From: Alphaproteobacteria bacterium
Lineage (GTDB): Bacteria; Pseudomonadota; Alphaproteobacteria; UBA7887
Direction of reading: 5' to 3'
Assembly (NCBI GenBank): GCA_028289725.1
Contig: JANQOH010000415.1
Location: 1-5,713 of the forward strand
DNA length: 5,713 nt
Positions 1-5,713 of the stretch are shown here, piece by piece (the stretch's first letter is position 1; every line of letters starts with the position of its first letter). A program made the translations under genes and the position numbers. Below the pieces are notes generated by a model, which did not search any database, was not told where the DNA came from, and saw only the letters and a program-made list of their open reading frames with translations.

Positions 1-1694
1 AGTAGATTCTCGAACAGGGCGGGATATTCGTTGCCGGCAATCGGTCGCAATCCCCGCGCGGCCTCGGCCAGCTCCGCGATCATTCCGGCGCACGCTTCAC
101 CGGCCTCGCCGGCCCACAGCCGCGCGCCGCCCGATGCGTCAACGTCGGCTGCAAGGCTTTCGGCGAATTGAACATGTGCCTCGACAAGTGCCGTGATCGA
201 AACGCGCCGGCGTTGAAGCGCATTCGCCAAGGGCTTGGCCGCCGCTTCGAGCCGTTCGATCCATGCGCGAAGGCCTTGCGGCGCGCGTTTGTTGGCCGTG
301 ATGGCGCGTCGCAGTCCAGCGAAACCGGGCGCGGGGCGCGGTCCACGAAGAACGGCACGTTCCAGGGCCCGCGCCATGCTACGAAAGGCGACCGCTGCAT
401 CACCGCCACACGCGAGGGGGTGCTTCAGCAGAGCCAGGAATGGAACCGGCGCCAACTCCTCCGAAAGCGCCTCAAGGCACAGGCGCAGAAATACGCCAGG
501 CACGCTTTCCGACAGCGGCCGGCCGGCCGAGTCGTCGATCGCGATATCCCATCGTCCGAGCTCCGCGCGAACCCGTCGCGCGAGATCTCGGTCGGCGGTG
601 ACCAAAACCGCGGTGCGCCCCGGATGCTCAAGCGCTTCGCGCAGCAACAACGAAATCGTGCCGGCTTCGGCTTGCGGATCGGCGCAGTCAAAGGCGCGAA
701 GCCCTTCGATTGCCTTCGGGGTGATGTGCTTTAGGTCGCGCCACGCTTGGGCTGCGGCTTCGGGCCGCATCAACTCGGACGCAAGGCGCGCCCGGGACTG
801 GTTGTGGCCGTCCGATTCAGTCGGCCAATCCGCCACGTCCTCGCGTTCAAGCTCCAATCGGTCAAGCAATAATTTAAGGCCATATTGCGGATGCGCTTCC
901 TTCAGACCCTCCCAGCTCGGCTCGTCGAGATGTCGGTCCAAGCCAGGAAGCACCACTTGTCCATTCGGTAGTGTGGCAATGACCGCAAGCAAGTCGCCGG
1001 TCGCCGGAATGCTGCCCGTGGATCCCGCCGCGATGATTTGGCCGGCAGGTGGCGTCGTCTGCCACTGCGCGGCTAGCGCTTCAAGTAGTCGGTTGCGGCG
1101 CTCTGCGGGATCAATCCGATTCCGGGCCTGAAGGATCTTCGGCCAGTGGTCGGTCACAATGGTGAGAAATTGCACGGTGGCTTGCCAATGTGCCGCGAGA
1201 TCACCTTCAACCAGGTTTTCCAGGCGATCAAATGTCAACCGCGCTGTCTGAACTTGATCGATCAGGCGCGCGAGTTCCGCCGCAAGGCGCACGGCTTGTC
1301 CCGTATTCGCATTGTTGGCGCCATCACTCTTCGTCCAAGCGCGGACCAATTCGGCGAGGAGAAGTTGCCGTTCGATCTCTGATACGGCCGGTGGCAGCGA
1401 GTCGCCCAATGCGTTATCGGGCGGTGACTCGAGTGCCGTGGCGTCGAACGCGAAGGCTTCTTCGTCGACGTCGCCGATCGGACGCATGACCGGAAGCAGC
1501 ATGGGTTTGCCGCCGCCCAGACGCAAAAACGCTTCACGCAAGCTCCGGACGGCGCGACGGGTCGGTAAGAGGACCGTAAGCGCGCTAAGCGCCGTCGGGC
1601 TTTCACCGATGTCGGCAATAATGCCGCGTGCCAGCGCATCGACAAAGGCGACGCCCGGCGGGATATTAAGAACTTTGTTGTCGGTGCGGGGCAC
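1..1694 (-). CDS. addB: AddB, double-strand break repair helicase/nuclease subunit (alphaproteobacterial type), 3' end outside window
   Basis: AddB pairs with AddA to process double-strand DNA ends for RecA-dependent recombination in the cytoplasm. About 564 residues are visible, a little over half of the roughly 1000 usual for alphaproteobacterial AddB. The RecB-like nuclease domain expected at the C-terminus lies off the left edge. Recognisable landmarks are NIPPG at residues 10-14, PTRRAVRSLREAFLR at 44-58, RPIGDVDE at 71-78, AAGSTGSIPATGD from 222, HPQYGLK from 268, VTADRDLARR from 365 and DDSAGRPLS from 387. These belong to the inactivated helicase-like part, and no GxxxxGK[ST] Walker A is present. 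The start is GTG at 1694: an in-frame TAA at 1709-1707 leaves only four codons before it, and the protein then begins close to the NIPPG motif, as in relatives. The upstream nucleotidyltransferase stops 7 nt earlier and no strong Shine-Dalgarno is visible, suggesting coupled translation. I read the frame through without interruption. addA would be expected next, beyond the edge. Confidence 0.93.
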   Translation of the reverse strand, partial: MPRTDNKVLNIPPGVAFVDALARGIIADIGESPTALSALTVLLPTRRAVRSLREAFLRLGGGKPMLLPVMRPIGDVDEEAFAFDATALESPPDNALGDSLPPAVSEIERQLLLAELVRAWTKSDGANNANTGQAVRLAAELARLIDQVQTARLTFDRLENLVEGDLAAHWQATVQFLTIVTDHWPKILQARNRIDPAERRNRLLEALAAQWQTTPPAGQIIAAGSTGSIPATGDLLAVIATLPNGQVVLPGLDRHLDEPSWEGLKEAHPQYGLKLLLDRLELEREDVADWPTESDGHNQSRARLASELMRPEAAAQAWRDLKHITPKAIEGLRAFDCADPQAEAGTISLLLREALEHPGRTAVLVTADRDLARRVRAELGRWDIAIDDSAGRPLSESVPGVFLRLCLEALSEELAPVPFLALLKHPLACGGDAAVAFRSMARALERAVLRGPRPAPGFAGLRRAITANKRAPQGLRAWIERLEAAAKPLANALQRRRVSITALVEAHVQFAESLAADVDASGGARLWAGEAGEACAGMIAELAEAARGLRPIAGNEYPALFENL

Positions 1695-1701
1695 CTTTTC
1701 T

Positions 1702-2424
1702 TCAGCTTATTTCGTGCAGGTGGTGTTCCACGGCCTCAAGTGCCTGCGGTGTGCCCACATGCAGCCATTCACCGTCGTGTACGACGCCATACAGGCGGCC
1801 GCTAGCCTGCGCGCGGTCATAGAGCTTGTTGAGCGAGAAAGCGCCAGCAGGGCAGTCTTCGAAAAGGCGTGGGTGCAAAATCTGCATGCCGGCGAAAAGA
1901 TACGGGGCAATCTCGTGTTCGGTTCGCCTTAAGAGCCTGCTGTCCGGTTCAACAGTGTAATCGCCGCGACCGCTATAGCCGAACGCACGGACCGTCCGGT
2001 TTAGAAGCAACAAAGCATCCATGGCGTCGTCGCGCCAGGCCGTGGCCAGCCGCTCGGCCGCCGGCTGCACGCCATCGAGTATGACGACATCGCTGTTGGC
2101 GACGTAAAACGCGTCTTCGCCGAGAAGAGGCAGGGCATTTGCGACGCCGCCACCGGTTTCCAGCAGCGTTTCTTCCCGGATCACGGTGATGTTTGGCGTT
2201 TTTCGTTCAGACATCCGCGTTTCGATTTGATCGGCGAGATGCCAGGCATTGACCACCGCTTTTTTCACCCCCGCGCGCGCCAGCATGTTCAACATGCGGT
2301 CGAGCATGGACATGCCGCCAACCTCGATCAGCGGTTTTGGCGTCTTGTCGGTGATCGGTCGCATGCGATCGCCGCGACCGGCCGCGAGCACCATTGCGTT
2401 TTTCGGAATTGTCATCTCGGTCAT
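1702..2424 (-). CDS. murU: MurU-like sugar-1-phosphate nucleotidyltransferase (probable MurNAc-1-P uridylyltransferase)
   Basis: This is a 240-residue GT-A fold nucleotidyltransferase. The nucleotide-binding signature LAAGRGDRMRPITDKTPKP spans residues 13-31, with G16, R20 and K30 in the expected places. ETGGG at 89-93 is characteristic of the MurU/RmlA-like group, NSD at 100-102 supplies the Mg-binding Asp102, and a C-terminal LHVGTP lies at about 211-216. In Pseudomonas putida, MurU converts MurNAc-1-phosphate and UTP to UDP-MurNAc, a step of the cell-wall recycling shunt that bypasses de novo synthesis and the fosfomycin target MurA. It is one domain only, with no acyltransferase domain as in GlmU, and length is normal. 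The ATG overlaps the upstream kinase stop as ATGA, which supports this start over Met4. The adjacent AmgK-type kinase is the main argument for the MurU role. From sequence alone, another sugar-1-phosphate (GlcNAc-1-P, Man-1-P) remains possible. The family is sure; the exact substrate is inferred. Confidence 0.85.
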   Translation of the reverse strand: MTEMTIPKNAMVLAAGRGDRMRPITDKTPKPLIEVGGMSMLDRMLNMLARAGVKKAVVNAWHLADQIETRMSERKTPNITVIREETLLETGGGVANALPLLGEDAFYVANSDVVILDGVQPAAERLATAWRDDAMDALLLLNRTVRAFGYSGRGDYTVEPDSRLLRRTEHEIAPYLFAGMQILHPRLFEDCPAGAFSLNKLYDRAQASGRLYGVVHDGEWLHVGTPQALEAVEHHLHEIS

Positions 2425-3410
2425 GGCGTCGGCGCCCGTCTGAGCGGTGGTGGAACAAATTCGTCAAACCAGGCCCGCACCGGCGCGAGCACCGGCTGCG
2501 CCAGATCGTGTTCCAGGAGGCGCCACGTTCGCGGGATCAGGTCGAGATACCCGGCTTTGCTGTCTCGCCGCCACAAACGCGTAAAGATACCGACGATTTT
2601 TGCATTGCGCTGCCCGCCGAGTACCGCATAGGCATCCCGAAATTGCCCTGGGTCTAGGTCGGGTGCGGCTGACAGGTAGCGTGCAATCATTGCCTCGGCA
2701 AGTTCTGGCGCAACGTCGCGGCGCACGTCTTCGAGCAAGGATACGACGTCATAGGCGGGCGAGCCCGCCAAGGCGTCTTGAAAGTCCAACAAACCGACGC
2801 GCGCATGCTTTGTCCGGTTCGGCAGCCACATTAGATTGTCCGCATGATAGTCGCGCAAAACCAAAACCGGCGGGCCAACATTGGCTTTGTCGAGCACTGC
2901 GCGCCATGCCGCGTGGTAGGCGTGGCGGACCGGCTCGGCGGTCTCTTCGCCCGTGATCGCTGGAAGAAACCAATCAATCAGTAAATCAGCTTCGGTCAAA
3001 TAAACTGTTTCGTCATAAGGCAACAGACCGGCGGGCGCCGCGTGGTGGCGAAGATCGGCAAGCAAGTCGATGGCGGCGCCATAGAGGGTCACCGGGTCCA
3101 TACCCGCATTCAGCACACGCGTGTAGGTGCTGTCGCCCAAATCCTCCAGGAGCAGCAAGCCGCCGGCCGCATCTTCGGCCTGAATCGTTGGCGCACTGTA
3201 CCCAAGTCCGCACAAGTGCCGCGCGATCGCGGTAAAGGGACGCACATCCTCTTGAGGTGGCGGCGCGTCCATCAACACCATTTTTTTGTTCGGCTTTGCG
3301 AGTCGTTCGTAGCGCCGAAACGATGCGTCGCCCGCAAGTCGCGCGCGTTCGGCGTCGTCCCAACCTTGGGATTCCAGAAAACTTCGTATCAGGGCGTCGC
3401 GCTCAGACAT
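2421..3410 (-). CDS. amgK: AmgK-like anomeric sugar kinase (aminoglycoside phosphotransferase fold, probable MurNAc/GlcNAc 1-kinase)
   Basis: A 329-residue APH/choline-kinase-fold protein. In P. putida, AmgK phosphorylates MurNAc and GlcNAc at the anomeric carbon, feeding MurU. Visible landmarks: GDASFRRYERL at 27-37, the VLMDAPPPQED strand at 45-55, LLLEDLGD at 86-93 (hinge region), the catalytic loop LRDYHADNLMWLP at 185-197 with presumed base Asp187 and Mg ligand Asn192, and LLDFQDA at 207-213 with metal ligand Asp209. The DAPPP and DFQDA forms are typical of this branch rather than of true antibiotic-resistance APH enzymes, so older database names such as 'aminoglycoside phosphotransferase' mislead. 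The ATG at 3410 is chosen because it lies 8 nt inside the end of tsaE and puts GDASFRRY at the usual distance from the N-terminus. The frame is open to a Met at 3491, but that would add 27 unconserved residues overlapping tsaE. The stop overlaps the murU start. No strong Shine-Dalgarno is seen, so coupling to tsaE is likely. Substrate is inferred from family and neighbour. Confidence 0.85.
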   Translation of the reverse strand: MSERDALIRSFLESQGWDDAERARLAGDASFRRYERLAKPNKKMVLMDAPPPQEDVRPFTAIARHLCGLGYSAPTIQAEDAAGGLLLLEDLGDSTYTRVLNAGMDPVTLYGAAIDLLADLRHHAAPAGLLPYDETVYLTEADLLIDWFLPAITGEETAEPVRHAYHAAWRAVLDKANVGPPVLVLRDYHADNLMWLPNRTKHARVGLLDFQDALAGSPAYDVVSLLEDVRRDVAPELAEAMIARYLSAAPDLDPGQFRDAYAVLGGQRNAKIVGIFTRLWRRDSKAGYLDLIPRTWRLLEHDLAQPVLAPVRAWFDEFVPPPLRRAPTP

Positions 3411-3897
3411 TGGCGAGGTGTTCCGGTACGCGACCGTCCCAATCGCCACGGGGTGCAATGCGGACACGGCGTCCGCTTTTCGCATATTCAAACGTGATAT
3501 CCAGCCGGTCCTCGGGAAGCAGCGGTCCGAGCCGGTCGGGCCATTCGATCAAGCAAATGCCGTCCAAAAACGCATCTTCGATCCCCAGTTCATAGACTTC
3601 TTCAAGGGCTTCAATGCGGTAGAGGTCAAAGTGATAAATTGTATCGGCGTCTGTTTGATAGCTTTGAACAAGCGTGAATGTCGGGCTCGGTACATCTTCC
3701 ATTACGTCCAGGGCCCGCAAAAAGCCGCGGGCGAAGACGGTTTTGCCGGTGCCGAGATCGCCCCGAAGGGCAATCACGTCGCCACGGCGCGCAACGGCGG
3801 CGATGTCCGCCGCCAGGCGCGCGGTCGCCGCTTCGTCAGCGAGGTCCGCGGTGAGGGGTTTCGATGCCATGTTTGGAGTGCGAAGCGTGACGTTCAT
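3403..3897 (-). CDS. tsaE: TsaE, tRNA t6A37 threonylcarbamoyltransferase complex ATPase
   Basis: TsaE is the small P-loop ATPase that works with TsaB and TsaD to make N6-threonylcarbamoyladenosine at position 37 of ANN-decoding tRNAs; it is near-universal in bacteria. With the start at 3897 the protein has 164 residues. It shows a Walker A GDLGTGKT at 46-53 (Lys52, Thr53), the SPTF motif at 71-74, YHFDLYR at 88-94 with Asp91, and LIEWPDR at 116-122 with the family Glu118-Trp119. The start is uncertain. An ATG at 3870 would give 155 residues, nearer the E. coli length of about 153, and puts the Walker Lys at 43, but it lacks any Shine-Dalgarno. The 3897 ATG has a weak purine-rich AGAAAAG upstream. 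The frame stays open upstream to 4293, but that part is antisense to the reductase gene and looks non-coding. It is the first gene of the minus-strand operon and its stop lies inside the start of the sugar kinase gene. Confidence 0.93.
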   Translation of the reverse strand: MNVTLRTPNMASKPLTADLADEAATARLAADIAAVARRGDVIALRGDLGTGKTVFARGFLRALDVMEDVPSPTFTLVQSYQTDADTIYHFDLYRIEALEEVYELGIEDAFLDGICLIEWPDRLGPLLPEDRLDITFEYAKSGRRVRIAPRGDWDGRVPEHLANV

Positions 3898-4029
3898 TGC
3901 GTTCTTTTCTATCCCGCTCGGACCCAATGCGGCAATGGTGTAGCGGGGTTCGTACGCACTCTTGATCGTCGCGCGGTGCATCGTCATGTTCTCGCCGGCA
4001 TGACCGACTTCAGCCGAGGAGAGACTGAC
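3898..4029. promoter_or_regulatory. Divergent intergenic region between tsaE and the ferredoxin reductase gene
   Basis: These 132 bases separate the start codons of two outward-facing genes and form the only gap of any size in the window. The promoters of the four-gene minus-strand operon and of the plus-strand reductase must lie here or within the neighbouring gene ends. I could not pick a convincing -35/-10 pair for either direction. The best candidates, for tsaE TTGCCG (3935-3930) and TAGAAA (3911-3906) with an 18-base spacer, are only moderate matches. No clear operator palindrome, riboswitch or attenuator was seen. The regulatory role is inferred from gene orientation alone. Confidence 0.45.
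4016..4023 (+). promoter_or_regulatory. Shine-Dalgarno deciding the GTG start of the reductase
   Basis: GAGGAGAG contains AGGAG at 4017-4021, eight bases before the GTG at 4030-4032. It is the clearest ribosome binding site in the window. The in-frame ATG at 4000 has no comparable purine run, so this site argues for the downstream GTG. Confidence 0.7.
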
Positions 4030-5052
4030 GTGCCCGATGAGCGGCAGCAGACTGATATCGCGATCGTTGGCGCGGGCCCCGTCGGGCTCTTCGCCGTGTT
4101 CGAGTGCGGCATGCTCGGCTTGTCGTGCCATGTTATTGACACGCTGGACGCCATCGGCGGCCAATGCACGGCGCTCTATCCGGAAAAGCCGATCTACGAC
4201 ATTCCGGGCTATCCGGTGATTGATGCGAGCCAGTTGATTGAGCGGCTGCGCGAACAGGCCGCGCCTTTCGCTCCCATTTACCATTTGGGACAAACCGTCA
4301 CAGGCCTATCGCGAACGGATCAGGATCGTTGGTGCCTCACCACGTCGAAGGGCCAAGAGATCGAGGCGGCCGCAGTGGTAATTGCCGCGGGGACGGGTGC
4401 GTTTGGATTCAATCGGCCACCGCTCGACGGCATCGAAGCCTATGAGGGCAAAAGCGTTTTCTACCTTGTCGCCCGCCGCGAGGATTTCCGTGCCAAGCGT
4501 TTGGTGATTGCCGGCGGCGGCGATTCGGCGGTCGACTGGACGCTCGCTCTGGCCGGCATCGCGGCGCACATCACACTTGTACACCGGCGGGCCAAGTTCC
4601 GCGCCGCGCCTGAGTCGGTCTCCCGCCTCAATGCTTTGGTGGAACAAGGGTTGGTCGAGCTCGCGACGCCATTCCAACTCTCTGGGCTTGAAGGCGAGGG
4701 GGGAAATCTTGACGCAGTGATGTTGAGTTCTTTGGAAGGCGACCAGCGGCGGGTCGAGGCGGATGTGCTCTTGCCGTTCTATGGTCTCGCGGCGACGTTG
4801 GGACCGATCACCGATTGGGGACTCGCGCTGGATCGCAACGTCATCCCCGTCAATCCGGCGACCTGCGAGACAAATCTGCCCGGGGTGCACGCCATCGGCG
4901 ACATAGCCGACTACCCGGGTAAGCTGAAACTGATTCTAACCGGATTTGCCGAAGCGGCGGCGGCGGCGCACGCGGGCTTTGCCCGCGCGCGCCCCGACCA
5001 AGCGCTGCACTTCGAGTATTCGACGACGAAGGGTTTGCCGGGCGACGCCTAG
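4030..5052 (+). CDS. Ferredoxin/flavodoxin-NADP+ reductase, thioredoxin-reductase-like type
   Basis: This 340-residue FAD enzyme moves electrons between NADPH and ferredoxin or flavodoxin in the cytoplasm. It belongs to the homodimeric, thioredoxin-reductase-like FNR class known from Bacillus subtilis YumC, Chlorobaculum and Rhodopseudomonas palustris. Seen directly: FAD dinucleotide motif GAGPVG at 14-19, IGGQCTALYPEKPIYDIPG at 42-60, the NADP Rossmann motif AGGGDSAVDW at 161-170, VHRR at 184-187 (fits the NADPH 2'-phosphate), and the second FAD motif HAIGDIADYPGKLKL at 287-301. The redox CxxC of thioredoxin reductase is absent, which separates it from TrxB. Tyr50 and Tyr330 occupy the places where this class stacks aromatic residues on the flavin (an alignment from memory). 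The length is normal. The start is GTG at 4030 because of a strong Shine-Dalgarno; ATG at 4000 would add ten residues. It diverges from tsaE and converges on ahcY, with the two stops overlapping in CTAG. The physiological partner is unknown. Confidence 0.9.
   Translation: MPDERQQTDIAIVGAGPVGLFAVFECGMLGLSCHVIDTLDAIGGQCTALYPEKPIYDIPGYPVIDASQLIERLREQAAPFAPIYHLGQTVTGLSRTDQDRWCLTTSKGQEIEAAAVVIAAGTGAFGFNRPPLDGIEAYEGKSVFYLVARREDFRAKRLVIAGGGDSAVDWTLALAGIAAHITLVHRRAKFRAAPESVSRLNALVEQGLVELATPFQLSGLEGEGGNLDAVMLSSLEGDQRRVEADVLLPFYGLAATLGPITDWGLALDRNVIPVNPATCETNLPGVHAIGDIADYPGKLKLILTGFAEAAAAAHAGFARARPDQALHFEYSTTKGLPGDA
5049..5052. other. Shared CTAG: overlapping stop codons of convergent genes
   Basis: The reductase ends with TAG at 5050-5052 on the plus strand and ahcY ends with TAG at 5051-5049 on the minus strand. 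The palindrome CTAG therefore supplies both stops and the two coding regions overlap by four bases. There is no intergenic space for a conventional terminator, so transcripts must end inside the opposing gene or run antisense to it. Confidence 0.9.
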
Positions 5053-5713
5053 TATCGATAGTGCTCCGGCTTGAAGGGGCCTTCCTGCGGGACGCTAATG
5101 TAGTCCGCTTGCTCCTTGCTTAGCTGCGTCAGCTTCGCGCCGACCTTCGCCAGGTGCAGCGCTGCGACCTTTTCGTCGAGGTGCTTGGGCAGCGTATAGA
5201 CTTTTTTCTCGTAAGCCTGGTGGTTGTTCCACAGCTCGATCTGCGCGAGCACCTGATTGGTGAACGATGCGCTCATCACGAAGCTCGGGTGGCCGGTGGC
5301 ACAGCCGAGGTTCACCAGGCGGCCCTTGGCGAGAACGATCAGCTTTTTGCCGTCTGGAAACTCGACTTGATCGACCTGCGGCTTAATCTCGTCCCACTTC
5401 ATGTTGGACAGGCCGTCGATCTGAATCTCTGAATCGAAGTGGCCGATATTGCACACGATCGCGCGGTCCTTCATGGCGCGCATATGGTCGACGGTGATGA
5501 CGTCGACATTGCCTGTGGCGGTGACGAAAATGTCGCCTGCTGGCGCGGCGTCTTCCATGGTGACCACTTCGTAGCCTTCCATCGCGGCTTGCAGCGCGCA
5601 GATCGGGTCGATCTCGGTGACCATCACACGGGCGCCACCGCTGCGGAGTGACGCTGCAGAGCCCTTGCCAACGTCGCCATAGCCGGCCACGACCGCCACT
5701 TTGCCGGCCAACA
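5049..5713 (-). CDS. ahcY: S-adenosylhomocysteine hydrolase (adenosylhomocysteinase), C-terminal part, 5' end outside window
   Basis: AhcY reversibly splits S-adenosylhomocysteine into adenosine and homocysteine using tightly bound NAD+. It removes the product inhibitor of methyltransferases and feeds the methionine cycle. About 221 C-terminal residues are visible of a usual 430-470. The first full codon at the edge is TTG (Leu), an internal codon inside the conserved stretch AGKVAVVAGYGDVGKG, not a start; the two edge bases TG fit the end of the Met codon that usually precedes it. Visible landmarks are the NAD Rossmann motif GYGDVGKG, NIGHFDSEI, LVNLGCATGHPSFVMSASF with its conserved His, and the C-terminal tail FKPEHYRY. 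That tail's Lys and Tyr reach the NAD site of the neighbouring subunit in the tetramer. The substrate-binding N-terminal domain and the start are beyond the right edge. The frame is intact and the sequence strongly conserved, as expected for this enzyme. Confidence 0.97.
   Translation of the reverse strand, partial: LAGKVAVVAGYGDVGKGSAASLRSGGARVMVTEIDPICALQAAMEGYEVVTMEDAAPAGDIFVTATGNVDVITVDHMRAMKDRAIVCNIGHFDSEIQIDGLSNMKWDEIKPQVDQVEFPDGKKLIVLAKGRLVNLGCATGHPSFVMSASFTNQVLAQIELWNNHQAYEKKVYTLPKHLDEKVAALHLAKVGAKLTQLSKEQADYISVPQEGPFKPEHYRY

Noticed and set aside
168..1131. Plus-strand open frames of 188 and 298 codons
   Set aside because: Both lie antisense to the well-conserved addB frame. Their translations are Arg/Ser-rich low-complexity sequence typical of shadow frames.
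1506..1520. GGGK in AddB (residues 60-63) as a possible Walker A
   Set aside because: It lacks the GxxxxGK[ST] spacing, is followed by Pro, and follows the conserved PTRR...FLR helix instead of the expected strand-loop position.
2421..3410. Reading the kinase as an aminoglycoside-resistance gene
   Set aside because: The DAPPP and DFQDA forms of the motifs, the coupled MurU-like gene and the housekeeping context point to the AmgK branch, not to antibiotic phosphotransferases.
3906..3935. TTGCCG-18-TAGAAA as the tsaE promoter
   Set aside because: Each half matches the consensus at only four of six positions and the spacing is slightly long. It is mentioned as a candidate but not listed as a feature.
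3962..3990. TTGATC plus CATGTT as a promoter for the reductase
   Set aside because: The -10 half matches at only three of six positions, too weak to report.
3418..4029. Plus-strand frame open upstream of the reductase from 3418, giving a 544-residue fusion
   Set aside because: The extension is antisense to tsaE and lacks domain features. A strong Shine-Dalgarno at 4016-4023 and the normal family length place the start at 4030.
3898..4293. Minus-strand frame continuous with tsaE and open for another 132 codons, suggesting a fused N-terminal domain
   Set aside because: Most of it is antisense to the start of the reductase gene, has no recognisable domain, and TsaE is normally about 150-165 residues. 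Long antisense open frames are common in G+C-rich coding DNA.

Overview
The window is a compact, G+C-rich chromosomal stretch that reads as alphaproteobacterial housekeeping DNA. The AddB matches the alphaproteobacterial form of the protein. The order tsaE - sugar kinase - nucleotidyltransferase - addB and the presence of ahcY are both familiar from that class, so order-level placement (Rhodospirillales- or Rhizobiales-like) is only a guess. I see no RNA genes, insertion sequences, CRISPR arrays or phage genes, and all coding frames read through without frameshifts.

Layout. Positions 1-3897 hold a minus-strand gene train, read right to left: tsaE (t6A tRNA modification ATPase), an AmgK-type sugar kinase, a MurU-type nucleotidyltransferase, and addB (recombinational repair), which runs off the left edge. 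The junctions are an 8-nt overlap, a 4-nt ATGA overlap and a 7-nt gap, so this is almost certainly one transcript with translational coupling. Positions 3898-4029 are the only sizeable non-coding gap, a divergent intergenic region that should hold the promoters for both sides. Positions 4030-5052 hold a plus-strand, thioredoxin-reductase-like ferredoxin/flavodoxin-NADP+ reductase with a good Shine-Dalgarno and a GTG start. Positions 5049-5713 hold the C-terminal part of ahcY (S-adenosylhomocysteine hydrolase) on the minus strand. Its stop overlaps the reductase stop in a shared CTAG.

How the genes fit together. The kinase and nucleotidyltransferase are probably consecutive steps of a cell-wall recycling shunt (MurNAc to MurNAc-1-P to UDP-MurNAc). 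TsaE and AddB are unrelated housekeeping functions carried on the same message. The reductase supplies or drains low-potential electrons via ferredoxin, and AhcY recycles SAH in the methyl cycle. I found no convincing sign of a previously undescribed system. The points worth a second look are the shared stop tetranucleotide, the recycling pair inside a tRNA-modification/DNA-repair operon, and the start-site ambiguity of tsaE.
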